Shown here: piece after piece, positions 1 to 10,833 of the stretch
How the letters are laid out: each line of letters starts with the position of its first letter
How positions within the stretch are numbered: the stretch's first letter is position 1
Notes under the pieces: generated by a model
Told to the model about the DNA's origin: nothing
Seen by the model: only the letters and a program-made list of their open reading frames with translations
The model's database searches: none
NCBI GenBank assembly: GCA_963920575.1
Contig: OY986967.1
Coordinates: 21,965,648-22,029,647 of the forward strand
Direction of reading: 5' to 3'
Source: Narthecium ossifragum
Taxonomy: Eukaryota; Streptophyta; Magnoliopsida; Dioscoreales; Nartheciaceae
Length of the DNA stretch: 64,000 nucleotides
Position numbers and translations under genes: made by a program

Positions 1-748
1 ACTCGTTTCGGTTTCCCGAGGACCATCATAAGCGATGGTGGCCCTCACTTCACCAACCGGCATTTTAAATCTATGTGAAAAATATGAAATTACCCATAAG
101 GTAGCCACGCCTTACCACCCTCAAACTAGTGACCAAGTTGAGGTGTCCAATCGTGAGATCAAGCGGATCTTAGAAAAAGTTGTGAGAATTGACCGGAGGG
201 ATTGGGCATTTAAGCTCAATGATGCCTTGTGGGCCTATCGAACGGCCTACAAGACACCAATCGGGATGTCGCCATTTCGATTGGTCTTCGGAAAACCTTG
301 CCATCTTCCTGTAGAGATTCAACATAGAGCGTTTTGGGCAATTCAAGCTCTCAATTGGGACGCTAATGATATTTCAAGCAATATGAAACTCCAACTTCAT
401 GAGCTTGAAGAAATTCGAAATGAGGCTTACGAGAATACCAAAATCTACAAGGCCCGGACTAAAGTTTTTCATGATAAACTCATAGTTCGGAAAACCTTTG
501 ATGTTGGGGATAAGGTTTGGCTCTACAATTCACGTCTTCGGCTTTTCTCGGGAAAACTTAAGACTAAGTGGGATGGTCCATTTGATGTCACTAAGGTTTT
601 CACCCATGGAGTTGTTGAGGTGCAAAATCCTTTCTCAGGTGCTACATTCACTGTCAATGGCCAACGTTTGAAACCTTATATTCATAGTTTCCCTCTTGAC
701 ATCACTCTTGAGCCAACTGTTATGTTGGCGGAACCATACGATACTTGA
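1..748 (+). pseudogene. Ty3/gypsy integrase, C-terminal part
   Basis: This is the end of a retrotransposon polyprotein that enters from the left edge. Reading frame 1 opens with the integrase core motif SDGGPHF (the second acidic catalytic residue). Near base 72 the reading moves to frame 2, best explained by loss of a CT dinucleotide. Frame 2 continues with the HPQTS motif, a glutamate in the NREIKRILE stretch that fits the third catalytic position, and a C-terminal KWDGPF region typical of gypsy integrases. It stops with TGA at 746-748. No chromodomain follows, which fits the Tat/Athila branch better than the chromoviruses. The integrase N-terminus, reverse transcriptase and gag lie outside the window. 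The frameshift means it cannot make an intact integrase. Confidence 0.88.
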
Positions 749-1092
749 GCTTTATTGCGTCTAGCTATAGACGGTAAATTTACAGCTTGATGGGAGGCAA
801 CCCATCCTTTCTTCGTATTTTTCTGAATTTGTTTGTTATTTCTTCTTTGCATGATTGATTGTTTTTCCCATTATTTGCATGTTTGATTTTGGTGTGTTTT
901 TGAGTTGATCTTTGTTTGAATAAGTGTGATGTCGAGATGGTATGTTGAATTCGTGGGATGATTGATGAGTTGTCTGAGTTGAAGGGTTTGTATTGTGGTA
1001 TTTTAATGCCTAAGGAGCCTAGTATTCATGCTTGAGGTGTGTGGGGCGAATTCTCAAGTTTTCAGCCCAGTTTTGCAGTTTGGTATATAAAA
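749..1092 (+). other. Untranslated spacer after gypsy pol
   Basis: About 340 bases between the pol stop and the GATCGATC hairpin array. It is AT-rich and T-rich on the plus strand with no meaningful reading frame. It is best read as the spacer between pol and the extra downstream gene of the same retroelement. Confidence 0.5.
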
Positions 1093-1577
1093 GATCGATC
1101 TTCCAAGCGGAGAGGATCGATCCTTTATGTCCGATTGAATATAAGCTGGAACCTGGGGACGAAGGATCGATCCTTATCTACCTCAAGATCGATCTCTTTT
1201 GCGAATTTATTCGTGACAGGAGGATGGTTTTGAGGTGATCGATCCTTCTCTACCTCAAGATCGATCTCTTTTGCGAATTTATTCGTGACAGGGGGATGGT
1301 TTTGAGGTGATCGATCCTTCCCTACCTAAAGATCGATCTCTTTTGCGAATTTATTCGTGACAGGGGGATGGTTTTGAGGTAATCGATCCTTCTCTACCTC
1401 AAGATCGATCTCTTTTGCGAATTTATTCGTGACAGGGGGATGGTTTTGAGGTGATCGATCCTTCACTACCTAAAGATCGATCTTACTCACTTGGACACGT
1501 TGGCACGACTTAAGTTTGAACCGTTATGATGCCGCCACGTGGCCAAAGATCGATCTTCCTCTTGAGGAAGATCGATC
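1093..1577 (+). repeat. GATCGATC paired-octamer array with 72-bp tandem core
   Basis: From about 1165 to 1495 a 72-bp unit is repeated about 4.5 times with few changes. Each unit has two GATCGATC octamers 22 bp apart (starts 1165/1187, 1237/1259, 1309/1331, a mutated 1381/1403, 1453/1475). Two further pairs with the same 22-bp spacing flank it (1093/1115 and 1548/1570). The 14 bases between octamers begin CTT or TTC and end AAG or similar, so each pair can fold as a hairpin. The intervening sequence (TGCGAATTT then GTGACAGG) is recognisably related to the spacers in the LTR at 9188-10833. This links the internal region to that LTR. Confidence 0.9.
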
Positions 1578-1939
1578 CTTGGCTGGGTTTTGAAAAAAAA
1601 ATATAACCCTAGCTGGATCGACTTAGGGCTCTCAAGCCCTAAGATCGATCCCCCTTTCCCCCTTTCTTCCCTCACGCAAGCCACCTCGCCGTTCTTCGTC
1701 TCCGCCTCCGATGCAAATCGCCGCCGCCGACCATCGAGCTGCCACCCTTCATCTCCCAGTGCCTCCCCGACCCCTCCCCTTCACTCCTCTTCCCTCAATC
1801 GACCCCGCCGCCGTCTACATTTCTTGCTCACCTCCGCTCGAGCCACCGGTGTCGCCGCATCCTCCAAGCTCCTCGTCGCCGGCCACCTTCGTTGTTCCAC
1901 TTCACCCCAAGGCGACTTCATCCTCTCCACTCACCTCCG

Positions 1940-3397
1940 ATGGTTCTCAAGCACAACGCCGCCACCAAGAAGGCCGCCGCTTCATCTTCCACACCACCGG
2001 CACGACCTCCCTCCACACCTTCGGCTAGACCTCCGGCTTCACCATCACCTCCACGAGCTTCCACCCCTCCGGCTTCACCATCTTCCCCACAAGCCTCCCC
2101 CACTCGAGCTTCCATCCCTCCATCCTCGTCGACCCGGCCAGCAAGGACTCCGAGGGCGGCTTCCACATCCTCCACGCGTGCTCTGCCTGCATCACCCACG
2201 GCTCCGGCAACCTCCAAGAGGAAGAAGGCAGCTTCAACCAACCCTCGCCAGTCCAAGAAGATCAAGAAGCAAACCCGGCCGTCCACTGCGCCCACACTCG
2301 TCCGAGGTCTCCGTCCAGAATGGCAGCGAGAGGTAAACCTCAAATTTACATTCGATATTGAGTTCTTTCGTACTGTCGAGCATGCCCAGGAGTCCATTGA
2401 GATGATGGAAAACCGTGGTCTGCTGCCTCTTTGTACACCGGAGACCACGGTGTACCCTAGGCTTGTCTGCATGTTCTACCAGAACATGACAGCCATCGCC
2501 TACGGGGATGAGCGGGACGGCACTGTCGATGGATACTTCCCCTGCCTTGGCTTCACATCCACAATTGATGGAGTTGATGTTACCTTGACGGACCAGGCCA
2601 TCTTCGAGGTTTTGGCAATTCCGTCACGTTGCCCCGGTCTTCATAAGCTGCAGCCCGAGGAGTTGTTCCGTCATGACTTCGAGGCTCATCTCATCCTCAA
2701 CCCGGATCGCATAAGCCGGGGCAAATTTACACGGGCAGAGCTGTCGCCTCAATTTTGGCTGTTCGACGATATTTTGCGTCGTAATATCTTCCAGAATGGC
2801 CATGACCAGTATCAAACTGGTAATTGGCTATGCATATTGTGGTTGTTGGCCAAGGATTGGGCGGTCAACATTCCTCAGTAGATTTTACAGGACATGTTGC
2901 AGTTTTACTGCGGGGCAGTCAGGGACAAGACGACAAGCTTTGCCAAGAAAGCCGTCCCGCACCCGTGCCTCATTTCGGCTTTTCTGGCGAGCCAGGACCT
3001 AGTCCCTGAGGGCGAGCCGACGGTCTCAGAGGAGGCCCTCAGGTTTGCACGCTTCAGTGGCCCCACCTGGGGCAAGGTCCTCGGCCATATGAGGAAGGCC
3101 GGTGCGCCAGTCCGGCAGCCGCGTCCTCGGCACCCCCCACCAGAGTTCGGACCCGTGGAGCACCCTACCATGGGTGAGATCTATCAGGAGCACCGGGCGT
3201 TTCAGGACGCGAACCTGCAGCGGTTGGACGAGGTAGACGCGCGCGACGCCGCCCTTCGCCAGGACATCACCGCACTTCACCAGGTCGCCTCGAGTATCCT
3301 CGCGCGTCTCGATGCCATCCACCCACCACCTCCGCCGGTCACTGCTATTGTTCCTTTCCGACCTCTTACCTTTCCAGAGCAGAGACCTCAGGGATGA
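1940..3397 (+). pseudogene. Extra ORF downstream of gypsy pol (plant transposon protein-like), one in-frame stop
   Basis: A long GC-rich frame on the retroelement's own strand, broken once by TAG at 2879-2881; the same frame resumes and ends at 3397. The N-terminal ~120 residues are low-complexity Pro/Ser/Ala/Arg with basic KRKK and KKIKK clusters, possibly nuclear-localising. A globular middle follows (from about RGLRPEWQRE to LLAKDWAVN), resembling the 'putative plant transposon protein' domain often found as a third ORF in Athila/Tat-like gypsy elements. The last part has a predicted coiled coil (LDEVDARDAALRQDITALHQ) and a proline-rich tail. I see no signal peptide or clear membrane segment, so I do not call it an envelope protein. 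The start at 1940 is preferred to the in-frame 1892 ATG because it begins the basic, Ala-rich region. Family assignment is from memory. Confidence 0.6.
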
Positions 3398-4008
3398 TAG
3401 ACTGTATCTAGGGATATTCTGTATTTTCTGGATGGTTGGAGTGTATCTCTTTTTGTGATTGGAGGGTGAGTAACTTTTTGTATTCCATTGCCCTACTTTT
3501 GTATATGGTTGGCATCGTTGGTAGTGGTTATATATATATATACATGATTTTTGGTATGGGGGTGTGCCCCGGGTGTGGATGTATGTATATGAATGTGGAT
3601 GTATGTTTGTAAATGAAGAGTGGTGTGGATGCATTTCTGTATTTCAATTTGAATGAATGTAAAAATGTTGGATGCAAATGGCATCTTTGTACAGCCCTTG
3701 GGCTTATTGAATAAATAGAGGGAATGCTGCCCAATTTTTCTCAAAAATTTTCATCTCTATTCTTTGCTTTCCATAATGCTATGATGGGTATTTCCTCTAT
3801 GTTTTTACAGGACATACGAGCTATGGATAGCAACGCAAAATACGACATTTTGACATCACAACATTACTTTTTTTCAAGACTAACCTTGACCCTAACTCCT
3901 TTCATACCTTTCGTCAAGGTTACATTTTCGTCCATATCGTCACAAGGTTATCTCTACACTTTACCCTTCTTCCGTGCTTGAGGACAAACCCGCTTAAGTT
4001 AGGGGGTA
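3398..4008 (+). other. 3' untranslated region with polypurine-tract-like end
   Basis: This AT-rich stretch follows the extra ORF and includes a short (TA)n run at 3531-3541. It ends at 3982-4008 with GAGGACAAAC then AAGTTAGGGGGTA, immediately followed by TGATTGC. The same arrangement (GAGGACTAGC, AAGTTAGGGGGTG, TGATAAG) stands before the LTR at 9188. This may therefore be a polypurine tract with an LTR start at 4009, or an internal duplicate of one. Confidence 0.5.
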
Positions 4009-4981
4009 TGATTGCATCATGTTTATAGATAACTTGTGATCGATCTACAGTTAGTCACACGTTTATTTGATTGGTAAATATGCGAAAAAATTTCAATTCT
4101 TATGCTAGCATGGATGACTATTGCATAATTCATCTTGATTCTCATGCTTTGTAACATGAGTAGTGTTCTTCTTCTACTTTAATTCTTCTTGCCATGCATT
4201 AAGGACATTTAAGTGATCCAATCCACTTGTGCACTTACACTTGTATGAGGGGGCAAGTAGTGTTTGATTGGGGGACCTTGATAGATTGGGGGTCCAAGGC
4301 TATTTACACTCTATTGAGATGACTTGTAGTAGGGTTCGAAGCCAAGTTAGAGGCCAAGAACCAGGTTAATAAAAATGACTAGCTTGATTCGTAGCCTTCT
4401 AGGCTCGAGTAGTTAGATCCGAGGGGTGCTTCAACACCTAATGCCCCAAAGCCATCTGGCTTGGGAGTCATTGATCTAACACTCGTTAAATGGGCCTAGT
4501 AGAAAGCTTAAGGGATCAAGGCATTGCACGGTCACGCTAGTATCAAATAAAAGATTGTTGGTCAGCTGTGATTCGTGGCCTGCTAGGTTCGAGAAATTAA
4601 GCCCGAGGGGTGTCTCAACACCTAGTGCATTTAGGTCATCTGACCGAGGAGCCACTGGCCCAAATCTCGTTACATGGGCCTAGCAGAAAGCCTAAGGGAT
4701 CATGGCATTGCACGACCACAAGTTTTATTCATAAAAAAATAATAATAATAATAATAAATGTTTTAAATAACACTTGTCATTTGTTCAACCGGTGTAAGGT
4801 GCTAAGGATGTCTAATTGTGATTGGAACCCCACTTAAATGACTATGAGACCCCAAGTACTTGAGTAGTAACTTTCACTACACGGATTGCTTAGATGAGCT
4901 TTAATCTTGTTCAACTGCTTTGAAGTGTTTGAATGATGCTATTGATGGAATTATTCGCTTGCATTTTACTTTGTACTATGG
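4009..4981 (+). repeat. Retroelement-derived segment with ~165-bp direct duplication
   Basis: A non-coding segment between the polypurine-like tract and the CACTA element. Two diverged direct copies of a ~165-bp unit occur at about 4384-4549 and 4564-4720. Both contain GAGGGGTG, TCAACACCTA, ATGGGCCTAG and GGCATTGCAC. An AAT microsatellite sits at 4737-4757. It is either the start of a different LTR or 3' internal sequence of the element whose LTR starts at 9188. It was continuous with 8985-9187 before the CACTA insertion. Confidence 0.5.
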
Positions 4982-5269
4982 CACTACAAGAAAAAATGAT
5001 GAAGATCACACTAAAGAAATCACAAAGATGTCAGTTTTAGAAAAAACCGACATAAAGAAAATGAGTAAAGAACTATTTTCACGGTTGGCTCTTTTTAATC
5101 ACAGTTATTAACAACTGTCATGAATCATGTAAGGCTAATCTCAGTTTTTAACTGTGATTGAAACTATGTATACTTTATAATTAGAACACAGGTTTTGTCT
5201 GTGATTGAAACTAAAAAATATTAATTTTTATTTTAAACAACTACAGTATATAATTAAATATTATATAAC

Positions 5270-6060
5270 CCCAGCCGGCCCTTAATTTAACCTTCCCTTT
5301 CTAATTTCCTTTTCTTCCCCCTCTCACCCGATCTCTCCCTCGCCACGGCCAAGCTGCGACCCAACCCCTCTAACCTCCGATCTCAATCACAGCCAACCAC
5401 CTTGCCGGCTCGTTCGTCATCCCCGGCTACGCCACCGTCCAAGCGCCAGAGGCCACCACTGCTCGTACTCTCCTCCCCCGGCGCCGTTCTTCATCGCCCA
5501 CACCTCCACCGCCCTCAAATCCGGCCGACATCGACATTGCTGCAAAGCACACCGGCAGATACCGTCCTCGCCGCCACTCCTGCCATCCTCGCCGATTGAA
5601 GCCACCAAGCTCGGTTGCACTGAAACCCTGATCTCCACCCTCACCGGCGGACTCCGGTGAGCCAGATGCGGCGATCCCGTGCAGGCCGAGGTGACCTCTC
5701 TCTCTCTCTCCCTCCTCTATCTCTATCTCCACTACTCATAACCTCTCCCTCCCTAGCCCTAGCTTGTTTGTTGCCGACCCTCCTCCCCGTCACACGCTCT
5801 ATCTCGTGTTGCTCTGTTTGAAATGTAAGAAGGGTTTGTCCTCCCTTCGTAGCCCTAGCTTGTTCGTTGCTGACCCTCCTCCCCGTCACACGCTCTATCT
5901 CTTGTGTTGTTGTGTTTGAAATGTAAGAAAGTTTGAGTTTGATCTTGTCTAATGCGATTGTTGAGCAAATCAAAGATCGTGTGTTTTTTCCCTGCAAGCT
6001 AGGGCTTCCAATATCAGTGACCAAGTCCTTGTGTGAGGAGACCATTTGCTTAACTTGTAG
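5270..6060 (+). other. GC-rich insert with tandem duplication inside the CACTA element
   Basis: Bases 5280-5700 are C-rich and resemble the 5' UTR or first exon of a captured gene, but no frame is recognisable. At about 5755-5933 a ~95-bp unit is duplicated in tandem; both copies contain CTAGCTTGTT, CCTCCTCCCC, GTCACACGCTCTATCTC and TTTGAAATGTAAGAA. It may be the 5' end of one of the captured genes. No function is claimed. Confidence 0.45.
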
Positions 6061-6097
6061 TGCCTGTTCTCTTGCATGTTTCTTCTGTATTTTTCAA

Positions 6098-6900
6098 GAA
6101 TGCTAACTGAGTTCCTATACAATCCTCTCTACCTTGGTGGTGATTCATATGCAGGAAAGGTTGTTCCAATTGTTGCCTATGAGATAGCACAAGGTGATAT
6201 TTTCTCTATACTTTTTCCCAAATTTAATTTGGACCAAAGCTATAAATTGAAGCTTGTGGATTTGTATCGCAGCTTGACTAATTATTGGCTTGACATGGGT
6301 AGTTATTGGCATTTGTTGTTATGTTGGACATGACTCATCAGCTGGAGCTCATAATTTGAATATATAATTAATTAAATGCATGCAGTTCTCTAGATGAACT
6401 TCTATATAAAATCATTTATTTAATTGGGTTGAATTAGTTGTATTCTGATGCTTGCTTGAGATCTTTAATGGCATGTCATGGGTTGTTTTGCAGGTATTGA
6501 AGCTGGGGAAGAGCCGCTTCTAAATCTAAAGGTACTCTGTCTGTCTTGACTTTGAGAAGCTGGTAGTTATTTCTACTTCTCTAATTAATGGATTGAGATA
6601 TTAAATTAATCCATGGACCAGATCAACCATTTATTTGCTACATTCAGGTCCTGCTGGTAAAATATTCTAATCGATCAGGGAGGATGAGATGAATTTGTTT
6701 TAAGAAAAGTTCACCTGTACTTGTTACAATTAATCCTGTAGTGTTAACGTACGACAACTCAAACTCAAAAAGTATTATAGCATGATGTAAGTCCTAATCA
6801 ATCTAGCACGAACTAACAGAGAAGCAGATCATGAATATGTAAAACTTTAATCTTCAAGTGAGAACACTGCCTTGTCAACCTCTGAACTCTATTATCTTTA

Positions 6901-6942
<42 letters not shown>

Positions 6943-7754
6943 AACTGGTTTTCAGGGTTACCTACTTGGCAATGGTTTTACGGGTGAGAAAATTGACCTG
7001 GCATCTCTCCCATATGCTTATGGAGCTGGGATCATTTCACATGAACTATATAGGGTAAGTTGATCTGTAATTTTTCAATCCCTGATGTATGTAGATTGTT
7101 CTCATCTTCATGAACATACACTAGTCTTATCCGGGCCTTCTTTCCTTCCTTCCTTCCTAGCTTCCTGGTTAATACCTATTAAGTTCTCGTCTGTAGATGT
7201 GACATTCTAACAATTAAATCATGTCTCTTTCTTTGTGATCAGGAAACAGTAAGACATTGCAAAGGAGAAGATTATTCGGATCCTAGCAATCCACTATGTG
7301 CCAAAAATCTCAATGCTGTAAACAAGGTATGCAATCTATTGGAACCTTGCCCCGGTTGGCAAGGATGAAGTTGATTACATCCTGCTCTTGTAGTTACTTT
7401 CAGATATCAACGTAGGAGATCTTCAGCGTGCCATGTGCCCCACGGATGAGGTTTTACATAGTAGAAGGTCTCTCATGCAGAAGAAGATTACAGAGGTCAT
7501 TAATCCACCTCCTCTTCCTGCAGGCCTATATTGCAGAGTAAGTCACCTTCTAATTTCCTGCTTCTAATATATCTACCTCATCTGTAATGCTTTTGGTTGT
7601 GCAGACTTATAAGTGAAACAGCTTAAGGATACAATTATAAACGCCTATGTTGTTTCTCTAATCAATCATATTTTCCTTGCAGTCGTATGCTTATTTTCAG
7701 CTGTATTATTGGGCAAACAACGAATCAACTCGGGATGCTATGCACATCAAGAAG
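6098..7754 (+). pseudogene. Serine carboxypeptidase-like gene fragment (captured exons)
   Basis: Six consecutive exons of an S10 serine carboxypeptidase-like (SCPL) gene. They are about 6098-6193 (PLYLGGDSYAGK, with the nucleophile serine in G-D-S-Y), 6494-6531 (GIEAGEEPLLNLK), 6956-7054 (GYLLGNGFTG), 7243-7326 (ETVRHCKGEDY), 7404-7537 (DLQRAMCPTDEV) and 7683-7754 (SYAYFQLYYWAN). Introns keep GT-AG ends. The signal peptide, N-terminal third and C-terminal segment with the catalytic Asp and His are absent. Exon 7404-7537 is out of phase with the exon before it, so splicing would hit an early stop. SCPL proteins are vacuolar or secreted hydrolases or acyltransferases. This copy cannot be active. 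Confidence 0.88.
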
Positions 7755-7994
7755 GTATGCATGATACTTAATGAGATTAAAAGTATTCATAAGCAAACAC
7801 GTTTAAATAAAAGGAAACAAAAGTACGTCAGTGGTAATAAATGGCAGATAGTCTAGCGGATCATTGATTCGTTGATTTGATAGCATATGCAAGAATAATT
7901 AACACTCGATATTTTTCAAGAATGCTAACACTCGATATTCAAGTTGGATGGTTTTGAAGATTCTGGTAATAAATTTGAGTAGATGCCTGCAGAG

Positions 7995-8392
7995 GATGTT
8001 GGTGTTCAAGCTGCTTCCATGCTACTTGGGGAGATAGAACGTGGAGGAGTTGTAGATTCAACACACCAGGTCTGTTCTGTTATACTCTGATCCCCTCAAG
8101 AGCTATTTTATACAATTTGACTGTTAGACTGGAAAAACTGGCATTAAAGTCGATGTCCTTAATGATTAATTTGCAGGGTTTGTTGTTTCTTCTCTGTGCT
8201 TTATGCCCACCAGACGTGTCCATGTCCAAGGATCGAGTTGCGATGCTCGCACCATATGCCATCGAAACATTGAGACAAATTAGAGATTTTCTTGGGGTCA
8301 GGTTTGTGATCAAGCCAGATCCATCTACAACCACTGTCATACTTAAATGTGTTGGATGCGGACTGAAAAACCTCTCGATGAAGATATCATGA
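7995..8392 (+). pseudogene. RNA 3'-terminal phosphate cyclase-like C-terminal fragment (captured exons)
   Basis: Two exons, 7995-8069 (DVGVQAASMLLGEIE...VDSTHQ) and 8177-8392 (GLLFLLCALCPPDVS... to a natural stop). They encode the last ~96 residues of RCL1-like proteins, including the conserved RDFLGVRFVIKPDP and GCGLKNLS regions. RCL1 is a nucleolar ribosome-biogenesis factor acting in early 18S rRNA processing. The upstream two thirds are missing and the preceding exons belong to a different gene. Two overlapping AG acceptors exist (exon from 7993 or 7995); the second would join in phase with the carboxypeptidase exon ending at 7754. Most likely a captured, non-functional fragment. Confidence 0.87.
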
Positions 8393-8984
8393 AGAAATGA
8401 TGTGGATTTTTTTGCTTTCGAAAGCATTTGAGTGTTCTCAGTATCGCAAAGGAAAACCGAGTCCTCTTTTCAAATTCATTCTTTGTATCATTCTCTTTGC
8501 GGATGTATATCTAGCAAATTTTGACAACAGTAGAGATTCGTCATTTATCGGTTTGGTAGTACTGTGACAACAATTTTAGTTTTGGTATATGAAAATATTG
8601 TGTTTTGGCTATGATTGAATAAGGAGACAATCACAGTTTTTTTTTCAAAAACTGAGATCTAAAATGGTTATAGATCACATCGCTATCAGGTTTCCATCTC
8701 AATTTTTGGTTGTGATTAAACATCATATTTGACCACGGTTTTCCTCTAAAACCGAGATCTAAATTCATTAATAACAAACAGTTAAATTGTTTCCATGTCA
8801 GTTTTTAAACCATTTAGTCACAAACATTAACCGTGATTGAAGCCTATAATACATCTCAATTTTAAAACGTGATTGAATTAAACTACTTTCAATCACACCC
8901 AAGTAGATCACGGTTTGGAAACCGTGATGGATGTGAATAGATGACATGGAAAAACCGTAATTGTTATAGTTTTTTCTAGTAGTG

Positions 8985-9187
8985 TGCGTTGATGGATGGA
9001 GCTATGCAATCGAATCTATGTGTGTATATGAATGAATCTTGATTGCATAGGAACCACAGCTATTTGAGAAGTGACTAATTGTAGATCGTGTGATTGCTCT
9101 TTAATAGTTTCTTATTTCTTCTCTTTCCCTTCAAGTTATTTTTCTTTTGCTTTGCTCGAGGACTAGCAAAGTTGAAGTTAGGGGGTG
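8985..9187 (+). other. 3' internal end of gypsy element with polypurine tract
   Basis: Sequence right of the CACTA element ends in GAGGACTAGC and the purine run GAAGTTAGGGGGTG (9174-9187), directly abutting the LTR start TGATAAG. This is the expected plus-strand primer position of a Ty3/gypsy element and fixes the LTR as a 3' LTR in plus orientation. Confidence 0.82.
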
Positions 9188-9356
9188 TGATAAGACGTGA
9201 AAAGTGCATAAATCACTCTTTCAACTTGGCCTTGTTAGTCTCCGAGATAGGTCTTACTGACGATTATTACCCTATGACAGGTACAAGAGCCCTCAATGAG
9301 GATTGGATCAAGTTCCGAGCTTAAACGAAGTCATTCGGGCCAGTTTTTATGAAGAA

Positions 9357-9725
9357 GATCGATCCTTTATTGAAGAAGGATCGATCCTTTGAAGTACATT
9401 AAGAAGAATCCAATCGGGACAACAAGGATCGATCCTTCATAAAGAGAAGATCGATCCCTTATGCGCATTTTTCAGCGACAGAGTGCAAGTTCTGAAGGAT
9501 CGATCCTCACTATGGGAAGGATCGATCTCTTATGTGCATTTTCCAGTGACAAAGCGCAACATTCTCTAGGATCGATCTCCATCCACTATAGGATCGATCT
9601 TCATCGGGGCGCAGCCAGAACTCAAGAGCAAAGATCGATCCTTTTCTAAAGGAGGATCGATCCTCCACGGGACCAGCGATCACACGGAAGAGGAAGATCG
9701 ATCCTCTCCCTTACGAGGATCGATC
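9357..9725 (+). repeat. Six paired GATCGATC hairpins in the LTR U3
   Basis: Twelve GATCGATC octamers start at 9357/9379, 9427/9449, 9498/9520, 9570/9592, 9633/9655 and 9696/9718. Every pair is exactly 22 bp apart. Pairs recur at 70, 71, 72, 63 and 63 bp. The spacer arms are often complementary (CCTT...AAGG), so each ~30-bp pair can form a stem-loop. It lies just upstream of the TATA box, in the promoter part of the LTR. Confidence 0.92.
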
Positions 9726-9788
9726 CTTTTGTGCCAGCCGAGCAAAATCAATGGTCCAGATCTAATCCGAGGGGGGAGGATTGTTTAC

Positions 9789-9796
9789 TATAAATA
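9789..9796 (+). promoter_or_regulatory. TATA box of the LTR promoter
   Basis: TATAAATA at the expected position within the LTR. It is conserved in the inverted solo LTR as TATTTATA at 14082-14089. The retroelement transcript would start a few tens of bases downstream. Confidence 0.6.
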
Positions 9797-10833
9797 GACC
9801 CCTTATGGGGGATTTTAGGGATCTTCTCTTAGTCCTTTCTCCAGCCTTTCTAGTTTCCTTACCCAATTGAGAGGAGGACTTCTTGGAGGAAATCCATGGG
9901 AGGAGAGCTTCATCAACCTCCATCCATGGATCGATCCAAGATGAGTAGCTAACTTTCTTTCTCTTGGGATTTCCATGTAGTTGTAGGATTCTTTTGTAAT
10001 TTTCTTAGGGTTTTTGAGGTGTAATCTTTAGGGATGATCTATTGTATGGATTTGAGCATGATTTCTTTATCTTTGTACATGGATCTTTTATGTTGAATGG
10101 ATGAATGCCCTTCTTTGGTATGAGCTAGAACTTGTGCATGATGGGTGTTTGTTGTTATGCCCCAATGAGTTGGATGTGCTAGAAACATATCCAATTCCAT
10201 TGGGAGGATGAATCGCCCTAGATTAGAGATTAGGGATGTTAGAACCATCCCTATCTCTCTAATTAGAGGATCCATTCTATATTTATCTTGCATTGGATTC
10301 GAGGTGCTAGAACCATCTCGATCCAATGCCCGACCCCATACAATACCTTTTCCTTGCGACGAATCGATCTTAATCGAAGGTTCGTCAGCGACGATAGAAG
10401 CTAATCACTCATTCGTCGACTTTCAGAATGTGATTCTGCCCAACGAATGATTCTAACCCGACTTCCGTTGAGCGATAAGTGAGGCTAACCACCCGCTTGT
10501 CGACTTCTTGATTTCGATCGTCCCAATTAGATTACACACATTAATTCCTTAGGAGGCTACACTAGAACCTACAATGAAATGGAAGTCCCAAGGCCTCTCT
10601 ATATTAGTTTTATTTCTCTATACTTAGTTAATTACTTCAATCATCATTAATCCAAAACCCAAATTATTTTAGCTAATTGTTTGGAGTTATCTATCGAGTA
10701 CGGTAGTCAATTCTCATTTCCCTGTGGATCGACCCGGACTCCCGCTAACTACATATTAGTTAGTTAGGATTCGGTATAAATTGTAATCTCGACGCCCTAG
10801 TCACTTTTAACGATGAGTGGTTTGGGCGCGTCA

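Larger units (their letters stand above)
4982..8984. mobile_element. Non-autonomous CACTA transposon carrying host gene fragments
   Basis: The left end reads CACTACAAGAAAAAA. The right end reads TTTTTTCTAGTAGTG, its inverted counterpart with one difference in the first nine bases, so these are En/Spm-type terminal inverted repeats. The flanking trinucleotides are TGG (4979-4981) and TGC (8985-8987), a 3-bp target duplication with one mismatch. Subterminal regions are full of short repeats around GTGATTGAA, ATCACAG and AACCGTGAT in both orientations, a CACTA hallmark and probable transposase-binding sites. No transposase frame is visible in the 4.0 kb. The interior instead contains exons of two unrelated plant genes in the same orientation, making this a Pack-CACTA element. 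Confidence 0.9.
9188..10833 (+). repeat. 3' LTR of Athila/Tat-like gypsy element (1646 bp)
   Basis: It begins TGATAAGACGTG and ends TTTGGGCGCGTCA. A second, inverted copy with matching ends lies at 13046-14620, which confirms both boundaries. A polypurine tract abuts its left end. The paired GATCGATC array occupies 9357-9725 and a TATA box follows at 9789. On the right it abuts the truncated LTR of the minus-strand chromovirus at 10834, so this element inserted into that LTR. The expected 5-bp target copy is GCAGC (10834-10838); its partner should lie left of the window. Confidence 0.88.

Noticed and set aside
1590..2336. A 248-residue His/Pro/Arg-rich plus frame
   Set aside because: It is an alternative-frame shadow of the GC-rich Pro/Ser N-terminus of the extra gypsy ORF.
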